Source of the DNA: Bacteroidetes bacterium UBA6221
Lineage (GTDB): Bacteria; Bacteroidota; Bacteroidia; Chitinophagales; Chitinophagaceae
DNA length: 64,000 nucleotides
Assembly: GCA_002421685.1 (NCBI GenBank)
Contig: DISB01000021.1
Span: forward strand, 62,001-126,000
Reading direction: 5' to 3'
Position numbers and translations under genes: made by a program
Shown: in pieces, positions 44,281 to 52,358 of the stretch
How positions within the stretch are numbered: the first letter of the stretch is position 1
How the letters are laid out: each line of letters opens with the position of its first letter
The notes under the pieces: model-generated
Database searches by the model: none
The model's input: only the letters and a program-made list of their open reading frames with translations
Told to the model about the DNA's origin: nothing

Positions 44281-45633
44281 TTAATCAACGAATACATCCA
44301 CCGCATCCCAGTCTATTATTTCTTCTTTTATTTCTTTTTTTGGTGTGCGCTGCGCTTTAGGACCCAGGTGGTCTTCTTCCAGCAGGTAGTGGTTGAAATG
44401 CTTGCCCTCGTAGAGGTCTTTTACCGAGCCGAAGCCGATGGCATCGCGCATCACATCGTGCTGCAGGGTTTCGGCGGCGCGGCGTACGCTGTTTTTACCA
44501 TAGTCGTCTTTGATACCGTACATGGCTTTGCGCAGTTGGTCTTTCCGTATGCGGTTGTCAAACAGGCTGTATTGCATTAGTTGGTTGGTTACAAAATTGG
44601 ATATTGACACCACCATATGTTGCGTTTTGTTGTTGAACAGGCCCGGTTGATTCTGTCTTTTGCTTTCAAAGTCTTCTATGCGCTGCAGTATGTACCTGCG
44701 CATCTCCATAGCGTCCTGCGTAGGATTGACCATTTTTATTTTTGTGTCCCAGCGGGTACCGTCCAGGTATTTGATGCTGAAGTCCACCTCGCGGCAAAAT
44801 ACCTCCTGCTTCACCATGCGCTGCTCCAGCCGGGTGCACAGGGATATAAGCATACTCTCGAGAGATTGCCTGTTTTCGCGCTGCTGGCGGCTGAGGGTAC
44901 GGCCCGCGCTCATGCCCCGGTAGTTATTCTTATACATGTCCACCTCCATAAAATGCAGGCGCTTGTACCAGTAATTGCCCACTATGCCGCCAAAGGCTTT
45001 GCGTAGCAATGGTTCTGATGCATGCCGCATCTCCAGCGGGGTGCGTATGCCGATGGTGATGAGGCGGCGCTCGTTGGCGCGGGCTATGCCGGGTAGGTCG
45101 GTCAGTTTGAGCTTAGACAAATGTCCATCAATGTTTTCGGGTGTTATTTCTATCAGTCCATCGGGTTTTTGCAATTCGGTGGCCAGCTTGGCCAGGAAGG
45201 CGTTGGGGGCCATGCCTATGCTGCATTTTACATATTCACCGCAGTCGCGCTTTATATCCGCCTTTATTTGCCTGGCCAATTCTATGAAATCATCGTACAC
45301 CAGCCTGTAAGAAGAAAAGTTCATTACTGCCTCGTCAATGCTTTTGGGCAGTACGTCGTCGCAATAGCTGTTCAATATCTTGATGATACGCACATGAAAA
45401 TCGCGGTAGCGGTGCGGACGGCAGAGCACAGGCACTATTTGCGGGCAAAGTTCGCGGCATTCGCCCAGGCGCATACCGGTTTTTACGCCAAACTTTTTAG
45501 CCTCTACCGACGGGGCAATGACACAGGCGTTCGCGCTGGGATGGGTGATAACCCCTATGGGACGGTTGCGCAGTTCGGGATTGTCCTGCTGCTCGCAACT
45601 GGCGAAGAAGCTGTTCATATCTATATACATCAT
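44281..45633 (-). CDS. Y-family DNA polymerase (DinB/UmuC type)
   Basis: About 450 residues. The palm domain begins MYIDMNSFFASCEQ (first catalytic Asp) and holds the second acidic pair in KSIDEAVMN. The UmuC/DinB family layout continues with KCSIGMAPNAFLAKLATELQKPDG, a helix-hairpin-helix-like LTDLPGIARANERRL, and a little-finger domain. The C-terminus is long and charged (TPKKEIKEEIIDWDAVDVF). It bypasses DNA lesions. The open frame continues upstream to 45783 and beyond, but that part runs through the operator boxes, so 45633 is a conservative start. It is divergent from a radical SAM repair-like gene. Confidence 0.88.
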   Translation of the reverse strand: MMYIDMNSFFASCEQQDNPELRNRPIGVITHPSANACVIAPSVEAKKFGVKTGMRLGECRELCPQIVPVLCRPHRYRDFHVRIIKILNSYCDDVLPKSIDEAVMNFSSYRLVYDDFIELARQIKADIKRDCGEYVKCSIGMAPNAFLAKLATELQKPDGLIEITPENIDGHLSKLKLTDLPGIARANERRLITIGIRTPLEMRHASEPLLRKAFGGIVGNYWYKRLHFMEVDMYKNNYRGMSAGRTLSRQQRENRQSLESMLISLCTRLEQRMVKQEVFCREVDFSIKYLDGTRWDTKIKMVNPTQDAMEMRRYILQRIEDFESKRQNQPGLFNNKTQHMVVSISNFVTNQLMQYSLFDNRIRKDQLRKAMYGIKDDYGKNSVRRAAETLQHDVMRDAIGFGSVKDLYEGKHFNHYLLEEDHLGPKAQRTPKKEIKEEIIDWDAVDVFVD

Positions 45634-45740
45634 TACCGCACCGGGGCGTACGGTCAATGAGTTTTGAGAGAATCGTTCTTTGGCTTTGAGTTCCTGTTCC
45701 AATTTTGCGGGGTTTGGTTGTACCTGCAAGGTAAAAAATA

Positions 45741-45786
45741 ATTTGTACAAATGTTTAATTATGTGCAAATTTTTATTGTACATTTG
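45741..45786. promoter_or_regulatory. Operator cluster with promoter for the radical SAM gene
   Basis: Perfect 12-bp palindrome ATTTGTACAAAT at 45741-45752, then two related boxes centred on GTGC (45763-45766) and GTAC (45778-45781). The last overlaps TACATTTG (45779-45786), a TAnnTTTG -7 element 19 bp before the ATG at 45806. A repressor bound here would block transcription in at least that direction. Confidence 0.6.
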
Positions 45787-45805
45787 AATAAAAAGAGAGG
45801 AAGCT

Positions 45806-46879
45806 ATGATCAACCAGAAAGCCAACCATGTATTTGAAAAAGGCAGGGGAGCGCAGTACAACCCCAAAAACAAATTTTTGGTGAACGAGAATGTACAGGA
45901 GCACACCGAAGCCATAGACGACTGGGAAACCGAAAAGCGCGAGACTGAATATATATACGACGACAGCCGTACGCTGGTAAACAAAGTAACCAGCCCCGAT
46001 GTAGGAATGATGTTTTCGGCCAATCCGTACCAGGGCTGTGAGCACGGTTGCATCTATTGTTATGCCCGCAACTCGCACGAGTACTGGGGCTACAGCGCGG
46101 GAGTGGATTTTGAAAGCCGGATAGTGGTAAAAAAGAACGCACCGGCATTACTAAAGAAGTTTTTCGAGAATAAGAACTGGGTGCCGGCTCCGATATCGCT
46201 GTCGGGCAATACAGATTGCTACCAGCCCATAGAGCGTAAGATGCGTATCACCCGCAAGCTGCTGGAGATATGCCTGGAATACCGCAACCCGGTAGGCGTA
46301 CTGACCAAAAACGCCCTGGTGCTGCGCGACCTGGATATATTGCAGGAACTGAACAAATACAACCTTGTAAGCGTGTTCACTTCCATCACATCGCTGGACG
46401 AAGATCTACGCAGGGTACTGGAGCCGCGGACAGCATCATATAAGTCGAGGTTGAAAGTAGTGGAAACCCTGTCGAAGGCCGGCATACCTACTGGCATTAT
46501 GAACGCGCCGCTGATACCGGGGTTGAACGATATACATATGCACGATGTGTTAAAAGCTGCATCGGAGGCAGGGGCAAAAAGGGCGGGGTACACGGTGGTG
46601 AGACTGAATGGCGCTATTGGTGGAATATTTCACGACTGGCTGCATAAAGCCTTCCCCGACAGGGCGGAAAAAGTATGGAACCTGATACGCAGTTGCCACG
46701 AAGGGAATGTAAACGATAGCAGGTGGGGCAACCGTATAGTAGGTGATGGCAAATTCGCCGAGCTGATAAAAACACAGTTTACATTGTATTGCAAGAAATT
46801 TGGCCTGAACAAAGAACATTGGGTACCTAATACGAACGACTTCAGGCGTATCAGGAACGGGCAATTGCCCTTATTTTAA
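45806..46879 (+). CDS. PA0069 family radical SAM protein (spore-photoproduct-lyase-like)
   Basis: 357 residues. The radical SAM cluster Cys78-x3-Cys82-x2-Cys85 is in QGCEHGCIYCYARNS, the form typical of the SPL-like PA0069 group. Later motifs are PISLSGNTDCYQPIE, GIPTGIMNAPLIPGLND and HDWLHKAFPDRAEKVW. AAAGAGAGG lies at good ribosome-binding distance before the ATG. Substrate unknown; relation to SPL suggests DNA lesions, and divergent transcription with a translesion polymerase supports a damage-response role (inference). Confidence 0.85.
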   Translation: MINQKANHVFEKGRGAQYNPKNKFLVNENVQEHTEAIDDWETEKRETEYIYDDSRTLVNKVTSPDVGMMFSANPYQGCEHGCIYCYARNSHEYWGYSAGVDFESRIVVKKNAPALLKKFFENKNWVPAPISLSGNTDCYQPIERKMRITRKLLEICLEYRNPVGVLTKNALVLRDLDILQELNKYNLVSVFTSITSLDEDLRRVLEPRTASYKSRLKVVETLSKAGIPTGIMNAPLIPGLNDIHMHDVLKAASEAGAKRAGYTVVRLNGAIGGIFHDWLHKAFPDRAEKVWNLIRSCHEGNVNDSRWGNRIVGDGKFAELIKTQFTLYCKKFGLNKEHWVPNTNDFRRIRNGQLPLF

Positions 46880-47130
46880 AACAAGACCTCCTTTTCTGCA
46901 TTTTGATACCGGGGGGTATTTTTCAACTATTATCCCCTGTTTCGTCCACTACGGCCGTTGTGGCTTCTTATGAGGTCTTTCCCTCACAAAAGCAGGTAAA
47001 ATCAGCTTCAAATATCCTGGACGGGGCTATTTTTATTAAATATAAGATACTGTTAAGATGAACAGTTGTTAATAACCATTAACGCATGCTGCCTGTTTTA
47101 AAAACGTAAGTTATTGAAAAGGGAGGCGTT

Positions 47131-47340
47131 ATGGAAAAGCAAATTGTTCAATATAGGGTGGAGTATTTTGAGATAGGTAATGGCCGTCATCCTAATACAG
47201 TAGTAACAATAGAAACGGCACGGGCAGACACAACGGGACAGATAGCTGATGTGCTGGACCAATTGAAACGGATATTGCGAAAAGAGAATTTAAAACTAGA
47301 CGATATCATCGTATATAAATTAACACGTAATACTCCCTGA
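47131..47340 (+). CDS. Small hypothetical protein
   Basis: 69 residues: a beta-strand part (IVQYRVEYFEI, TVVTIETARA) then an amphipathic helix (IADVLDQLKRILRKENLKL) and a final strand. No signal or membrane segment. No family recognised. Preceded by a GGAGG ribosome site (GGGAGGCGTT) 5 bp before the ATG. Convergent with the next gene, 5 bp apart. Confidence 0.6.
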   Translation: MEKQIVQYRVEYFEIGNGRHPNTVVTIETARADTTGQIADVLDQLKRILRKENLKLDDIIVYKLTRNTP

Positions 47341-47345
47341 TTTTG

Positions 47346-47582
47346 TTAAGACTGGTAATGGGTCTCGTATGCCGGTTTGTGTTGAGAGATATAAGTACTT
47401 AGACCTTGTTGCCATGCTGCCAGTATTTTCATTTTTTCTACATGACCGGGACCGCAGGATAAATATGAGTACTTATATGTTTCGCCATTTTGAAAACGAA
47501 CGATTATATAGTCGCTCCCGGGATAAAAGCTTTTGACCCCTGATTGTTTCCCGCTCGCACTTTTGTAAGGCAGTAAACGCAT
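47346..47582 (-). CDS. Small hypothetical protein, KTSC-like pattern
   Basis: 78 residues. VKSFYPGSDYIIVRFQNGETYKYSYL resembles the two-strand core of small KTSC-type domains, followed by a helix (GHVEKMKILAAWQQGLSTYI). This is only a loose resemblance. The Met at 47582 is preferred over 47600. It ends 5 bp from the convergent small gene. Confidence 0.5.
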   Translation of the reverse strand: MRLLPYKSASGKQSGVKSFYPGSDYIIVRFQNGETYKYSYLSCGPGHVEKMKILAAWQQGLSTYISQHKPAYETHYQS

Positions 47583-47616
47583 AATAGTATAACAAAGCAT
47601 TGCCCCGGCAGTTAAA

Positions 47617-47646
47617 AAAAACGCCGGCGATAATATCCGGCGTTTC
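47617..47646. terminator. Terminator after accC
   Basis: A 9-bp stem (47619-47627 with 47637-47645) with A's before and T's after. It lies 21 bp past the accC stop on the minus strand. Confidence 0.85.
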
Positions 47647-47666
47647 TAAAATAGATATCAGTACAA

Positions 47667-49004
47667 CTACTCCAATGTGAAGCCTTCGATGAATTTCGTA
47701 TTGAAGTCGCCACTACGGAAGCGCTCATCCCTCATAAGCTGCATATGGAAGGGAATGGTGGTTTTTACCCCTTCTATCACATATTCGCTAAGCGCGCGTT
47801 CCATAGTATCAATTGCTTCTTCGCGCGTCTGCGCTACAGCTATCAGTTTGCCTATCATTGAATCGTAATACGGCGGAATAGTATAACCGGCATAGATATG
47901 GGAGTCCACCCTTACACCGTGGCCACCGGGTGTGTGCAATACTGTTATCTTACCGGGGCTGGGGCGAAAATCGTTGTACGGGTCTTCTGCGTTGATGCGA
48001 CACTCGATAGCGTGCATGGTAGGCTCGTAGTTTTTTCCGCTTATTTTTATACCCGCTGCTATTTTTATCTGTTCTTTTATCAGGTCGTAGTTGATCACCT
48101 CTTCCGTTACGCAGTGCTCTACCTGGATACGGGTGTTCATTTCCATAAAGTAGAAGTTACGGTGCTTATCTACCAGGAACTCAATGGTGCCGACACTCTC
48201 ATAGTTAATAGCACTTGCCGCCTTGATAGCCGCCTCGCCCATAGCGGCACGGAGCTCCGGTGTCATGAAGGGAGATGGAGATTCTTCCACCAGCTTCTGA
48301 TGACGGCGCTGAATAGAGCAATCACGCTCGCTGAGGTGACAAACATTGCCATACTGGTCGCCTGCCACTTGTATCTCTATATGGCGCGGTTCTTCCACAA
48401 ACTTCTCCATGTAAATACCATCGTTGCCAAAAGCTGCGCCGGCCTCCGTTTTGGCGCTTTCGAAGGCTTTTTCCATTTCGTCTGCCTTCCATACCAGGCG
48501 CATGCCCTTGCCACCGCCACCGGCGGTAGCTTTCAGTAAAACGGGGTAACCCATTTCTGCAGCCAGCAATTTAGCTTCATCCACATTGTCAAGCAAACCT
48601 TCAGAACCGGGGATTACCGGTACGCCGGCTTTTATCATTGTGTCCTTAGCTGTAATTTTATCGCCCATCAGGCGCATCATTTCAGACGTAGGGCCAATGA
48701 ATTTGATGTTGTAACGGGCGCAGATATCCGCGAATTCCGCATTTTCGGCCAGGAATCCATATCCTGGGTGGATGGCATCGGCATTGGTAATTTCAGCCGC
48801 AGCCATGATGCGGGGTATGTTCAGGTAAGAATCGGAACTTTGGGGTTTGCCTATGCATACCGCTTCGTCTGCAAAACGAACGTGCAGGCTATCCGCATCG
48901 GCGGTAGAGTATACCGCAACGGTCTGGATGCCCATTTCGCGACATGTACGTATGACACGCAGGGCAATTTCGCCACGGTTTGCAATCAGTATTTTTTTAA
49001 ACAC
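47667..49004 (-). CDS. accC: Acetyl-CoA carboxylase, biotin carboxylase subunit
   Basis: 445 residues. ATP-grasp enzyme that carboxylates the biotin on AccB at the start of fatty-acid synthesis. Visible: [20 protein letters not shown]-binding GGGGKGMR (about 163-170), metal site [18 protein letters not shown], and [13 protein letters not shown]. Length is standard. accB starts 98 bp upstream in the same direction and efp before it, an order common in Bacteroidota. Confidence 0.95.
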   Translation of the reverse strand: MFKKILIANRGEIALRVIRTCREMGIQTVAVYSTADADSLHVRFADEAVCIGKPQSSDSYLNIPRIMAAAEITNADAIHPGYGFLAENAEFADICARYNIKFIGPTSEMMRLMGDKITAKDTMIKAGVPVIPGSEGLLDNVDEAKLLAAEMGYPVLLKATAGGGGKGMRLVWKADEMEKAFESAKTEAGAAFGNDGIYMEKFVEEPRHIEIQVAGDQYGNVCHLSERDCSIQRRHQKLVEESPSPFMTPELRAAMGEAAIKAASAINYESVGTIEFLVDKHRNFYFMEMNTRIQVEHCVTEEVINYDLIKEQIKIAAGIKISGKNYEPTMHAIECRINAEDPYNDFRPSPGKITVLHTPGGHGVRVDSHIYAGYTIPPYYDSMIGKLIAVAQTREEAIDTMERALSEYVIEGVKTTIPFHMQLMRDERFRSGDFNTKFIEGFTLE

Positions 49005-49102
49005 TTTTAAAAATTTAAAAGTAAAAAATCAAAAGTCAAAACTGTTCAATGTAATGTCAATGACTTGCCTGCAACATGGAGCATTCAGCCATTGAGCAAT
49101 TA

Positions 49103-49585
49103 TTACGCTATTTCAACAAGGAACAGCGGCTGGTCGTATTCAACAGGTGAGGCATCATCGGCCAGCACTTTTACTATTTTGCCTGATACTTCTGATTCGA
49201 TTTCATTAAAGAGCTTCATCGCCTCGATGATGCATATGTGCTCCCCGGCTGAGATACTGTCGCCTACATTCACAAAAGGCGGTTCTCCCGGCTTGGGACT
49301 ACGGTAAAATGTGCCTATCATCGGCGATTTTATTGTAACGAGGTTTTCTGAAGAAGTTTGTGCCGGAGCAGCAACTTCAGCGGCAGCGGGGGCAGCCGCA
49401 ACCGGCGCCGGATGGGCTTGCGGGATATGGACAATTGGCTGCGGCGCACTATATGTCGCCACCTGGCCTTCTATATGTGGGTTTTGTTTTATCGTGATTT
49501 CAAAATCACCATCCTTTATGCTGAGCTCGCTGAGTTCAGACTTATTAACGGCCTTTATCAGCTCCTGGATTTGTTTCAGATCCAT
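49103..49585 (-). CDS. accB: Biotin carboxyl carrier protein of acetyl-CoA carboxylase
   Basis: 160 residues: N-terminal helix part (LKQIQELIKAVNKSE), an Ala/Pro-rich linker (about 45-78), and the C-terminal biotinyl domain with biotin-bearing Lys124 in EAMKLFNEI. SPMIGTFYRSPKPGEPPFVNVGD is the family thumb-like region. It carries carboxybiotin between AccC and the carboxyltransferase. Confidence 0.95.
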   Translation of the reverse strand: MDLKQIQELIKAVNKSELSELSIKDGDFEITIKQNPHIEGQVATYSAPQPIVHIPQAHPAPVAAAPAAAEVAAPAQTSSENLVTIKSPMIGTFYRSPKPGEPPFVNVGDSISAGEHICIIEAMKLFNEIESEVSGKIVKVLADDASPVEYDQPLFLVEIA

Positions 49586-49627
49586 AATACTTTTATTTTT
49601 TTGATGGGTAATTTTACTGATTGATTA

Positions 49628-50191
49628 TTATTTCACACGCTCAATGTAAGCGCCGGTTTTGCTGTCTATCTTTATCTTTTCGCCTGCATCTACAAACAGG
49701 GGAACGTTGACAGTCGCGCCGGTCTCCACCGTTGCCGGCTTCAGGGTACGGGTGGCGGTGTCGCCTTTCAGGCCTGGTTCAGTATATGTTACTTCCAGCA
49801 CGACGCTGGCAGGGAGCTCAACGCTCATAGGCTGCTCAGTTTCGGTGTTGATAGCTATAGAAACTTCCTGGCCGTCTTTGTACAACGATGGGTTGTCGAT
49901 AGCCGATTCGGGCATGGTTATCTGCTCGAAAGTCTCGTTGTCCATAAAATTAAAACCCATATCGTCCTTGTACAGGAACTGGAATGTGCGCCTTTCAATA
50001 CGGACCGGGTGAATGGTGTCACCGGAGTTCCAGGTATGTTCTATGGACCTGTTATTGTCCACGCCTTTTAGTTTCGCCCATACCTTGGCTGCCGCCCGGG
50101 CTGTCTTATTTTGTCCAAATTCTACTACTGAATACAGGCTGCCATCCAATTTGATGATCATGCCATTGCGAATATCTGCTGTTGATGCCAT
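49628..50191 (-). CDS. efp: Elongation factor P with atypical modification loop
   Basis: 187 residues in three beta-barrel domains. It rescues ribosomes stalled at proline runs. Domain I loop at about 26-37 reads GQNKTARAAAKV where most EF-Ps have PGKG with a modified Lys or Arg. The central KGDTATRTLKPATVETGATVNVPLFVDAGEKIKID ending is typical. The altered loop may be a lineage trait; no EpmA or EarP partner is near. It is first of the efp-accB-accC series. Confidence 0.93.
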   Translation of the reverse strand: MASTADIRNGMIIKLDGSLYSVVEFGQNKTARAAAKVWAKLKGVDNNRSIEHTWNSGDTIHPVRIERRTFQFLYKDDMGFNFMDNETFEQITMPESAIDNPSLYKDGQEVSIAINTETEQPMSVELPASVVLEVTYTEPGLKGDTATRTLKPATVETGATVNVPLFVDAGEKIKIDSKTGAYIERVK

Positions 50192-50238
50192 AAATTAATT
50201 TTACGCGGGAGGCAAAAGTAACCTGAAAATGCCAAAAA

Positions 50239-51480
50239 CTACACAATATGACCGTCTAAAATCATTTTTTCGACCGGATTATTGCCAAAATCGTATGGAA
50301 TGTAGGAAAATGAAGGCATTTCTCTTGTTATGATCAGATTGGCCTTTTTCCCTACCGCAATCGTCCCTAACTCATCTGACATTTCCAATGCGGCCGCCCC
50401 GTTTGTGGTTACAGCCTGGATAGCCTCTTCCGGGGTCATTTTCATCTGTGTGCAGGCCAGCGTGAGCAGGAAAGGCACATTGCCCGATGGGCAGGAGCCG
50501 GGGTTGTAGTCGGTAGCCAGGCAAACAGGCAGACCGGCATCTATCAGTTTGCGGGCAGGCTGGTATTGCATACCCAAAAAGAAAGCAGCACCCGGCAAAA
50601 GGGTGGGGATGGTATTACCGCGCTGTAAGGCTTCAATTTCTTCTTCGCCCATAGCCTCCAGGTGGTCAACGCTCACAGCATTGTGTTTAACCCCCACCTG
50701 CACGCCTCCTGAACGGTGTAACTGGTTGGCATGTATTTTCGGTTTAAGGCCGTATTTCCATCCCGCTTCCAACAGTCGGTCTGTTTCCTCCACGCTAAAG
50801 AAACCCTGTTCGCAAAAAACATCTATGTAGTCCGCCAACCCTTCACCAGCTATCACTGGTAACATTTCATTGATGATTAACTTTAAGTAACCTTCATGAT
50901 TTTCTTTATATTCAACAGGATATGCATGTGCAGCCAGGAATGATGTCTTTATGGGTATCGGCCCTTCTTCCTTCAACCTCCTGATAGCCCGGAGCATTTT
51001 CAGTTCCACTTCCAGGCTTAAACCGTATCCGCTTTTTATCTCAATAGCGCCTGTTCCCTGTGCGATTACTCTATGCAGGCGCTGCAGGCTTTCTTCGTAC
51101 AGTTGCTCTTCCTCTATCTCCGCCATTTTGCGGGCAGAGTTAAGGATACCACCGCCACGACGGGCTATTTCTTCGTAGGTCAAACCGTTTATCCGGTCTA
51201 CAAATTCTCCCTCGCGCGAAGATGCGAAGACCAGGTGGGTATGCGAATCAACCCATGCAGGCAAGACCAGTTTCCCGCTCACATCCAGTATGTCGTTGGC
51301 GGCTACGGCATGGGCATGCTCCATATCGCCAAAGTCTTTTATCAGTCCATCTTCAATCAGCAGCCATGCGTTTTCAATACAGTGCATCGTTTTCATGTCT
51401 GCGCCTTTTACCAGGCTTTTTCGCTTGTCGCCACGTTCTACGTTACACAGTTGCCTTATATTGGTAAGCAATAAATGCAT
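50239..51480 (-). CDS. hutI: Imidazolonepropionase
   Basis: 413 residues, amidohydrolase fold. Metal motif HxH is in DSHTHLVFASSREGEF, then EIKSGYGLSLE, the metal His in SFLAAHAYP, IHANQLHRSGG and LATDYNPGSCPS. It opens the imidazolone ring in histidine breakdown, giving formiminoglutamate, the substrate of the ftcD product. The ATG at 51480 (MHLLLTNIRQL) is chosen over the longer frame to 51552, and a TACATTTG element is 20 bp before it (51501-51508). No hutH or hutU here. Confidence 0.93.
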   Translation of the reverse strand: MHLLLTNIRQLCNVERGDKRKSLVKGADMKTMHCIENAWLLIEDGLIKDFGDMEHAHAVAANDILDVSGKLVLPAWVDSHTHLVFASSREGEFVDRINGLTYEEIARRGGGILNSARKMAEIEEEQLYEESLQRLHRVIAQGTGAIEIKSGYGLSLEVELKMLRAIRRLKEEGPIPIKTSFLAAHAYPVEYKENHEGYLKLIINEMLPVIAGEGLADYIDVFCEQGFFSVEETDRLLEAGWKYGLKPKIHANQLHRSGGVQVGVKHNAVSVDHLEAMGEEEIEALQRGNTIPTLLPGAAFFLGMQYQPARKLIDAGLPVCLATDYNPGSCPSGNVPFLLTLACTQMKMTPEEAIQAVTTNGAAALEMSDELGTIAVGKKANLIITREMPSFSYIPYDFGNNPVEKMILDGHIV

Positions 51481-51500
51481 ACAAGATGTTTTTTGGAAAT

Positions 51501-51508
51501 CAAATGTA
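51501..51508 (-). promoter_or_regulatory. -7 element of hutI
   Basis: Minus-strand TACATTTG (TAnnTTTG), 20 bp before the ATG at 51480; -33 is not clear. It also argues against the longer hutI frame. Confidence 0.4.
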
Positions 51509-51570
51509 GTGCGAAAGGATGAGTTCAGGAAACGAACGGAAACGCCACGCATATAGCGCTTGTGGTGGTG

Positions 51571-52224
51571 CTATTCTTTCAGTTTATCTGCAAATACTTT
51601 TTTAAACTTGTCCAGTTTGGGTTTCACTACAAATACGCAGTAAGGTTGTGAACCATTCTGGTTGTAGTAATCCTGGTGGTAATCTTCTGCCTTATAAAAC
51701 TTAATGTAAGGCGATATTTCCGTAACGACAGGGTTATCATATGCCTTCTCTTCGTTCAGTTTTCGCTTATAATCCTCTGCTTTTTGCCGTTGTTCCTCGT
51801 TGTGATAAAAAACAGCTGAACGGTATTGTGTGCCTACGTCGTTGCCCTGGCGGTTAAGCTGTGTGGGGTCGTGCGCTACCCAAAATGCCGCCAGCAATTC
51901 ATCGTAAGTAATTTTAGTCGGGTCGTAGTAAATATTACAAGCCTCGGCGTGCCCCGTGGTGCCTGTACACACTTCTTTATAACTGGGATTTTCCACATGC
52001 CCGCCTATATAACCTGATTCCACTTTTTCCACACCATCCAATTGCTGGTACTGGGCTTCCACACACCAAAAACACCCGGCAGCGAAGGTGGCTACCTCGA
52101 GGTTTTTATTGTTTTCGTTCGTTGTCATTTGTTTTTTAGATTTTTCCCGGGATTTCGGCTGTGCGGAACCGCATGCGGTAGCCAACATCATAACAGGCAG
52201 CATCCATAATAGTTTGTAGCTCAT
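51571..52224 (-). CDS. msrA: Peptide-methionine (S)-S-oxide reductase, lipoprotein form
   Basis: 217 residues with a lipobox (ATACGS, Cys18), so it is exported and anchored. The catalytic Cys is in GCFWCVEAQYQ; CTGTTGHAEA and YDPTKITYDELL are also conserved MsrA motifs. It reduces oxidised methionine in envelope proteins. It is separated from hutI by 90 bp and ends the chromosomal side before the element. Confidence 0.92.
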   Translation of the reverse strand: MSYKLLWMLPVMMLATACGSAQPKSREKSKKQMTTNENNKNLEVATFAAGCFWCVEAQYQQLDGVEKVESGYIGGHVENPSYKEVCTGTTGHAEACNIYYDPTKITYDELLAAFWVAHDPTQLNRQGNDVGTQYRSAVFYHNEEQRQKAEDYKRKLNEEKAYDNPVVTEISPYIKFYKAEDYHQDYYNQNGSQPYCVFVVKPKLDKFKKVFADKLKE

Positions 52225-52358
52225 TTTTGCGAATTTACGTTATGTACGAATACCGGGGCTTATTGGTTCATCGTTTTGACTTATAACAGGTTGTATTTAA
52301 CATTGCTTTATAATAAATATAATGCCTGCGTGAAATTCTTTTTTGAAAATCCATGTGC

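Noticed and set aside
45634..46053. N-terminal extension of the Y-family polymerase
   Set aside because: The extension runs across the operator boxes and into the divergent gene; family proteins start at the MYIDMNSFF strand. A start between 45633 and 45783 cannot be fully excluded.
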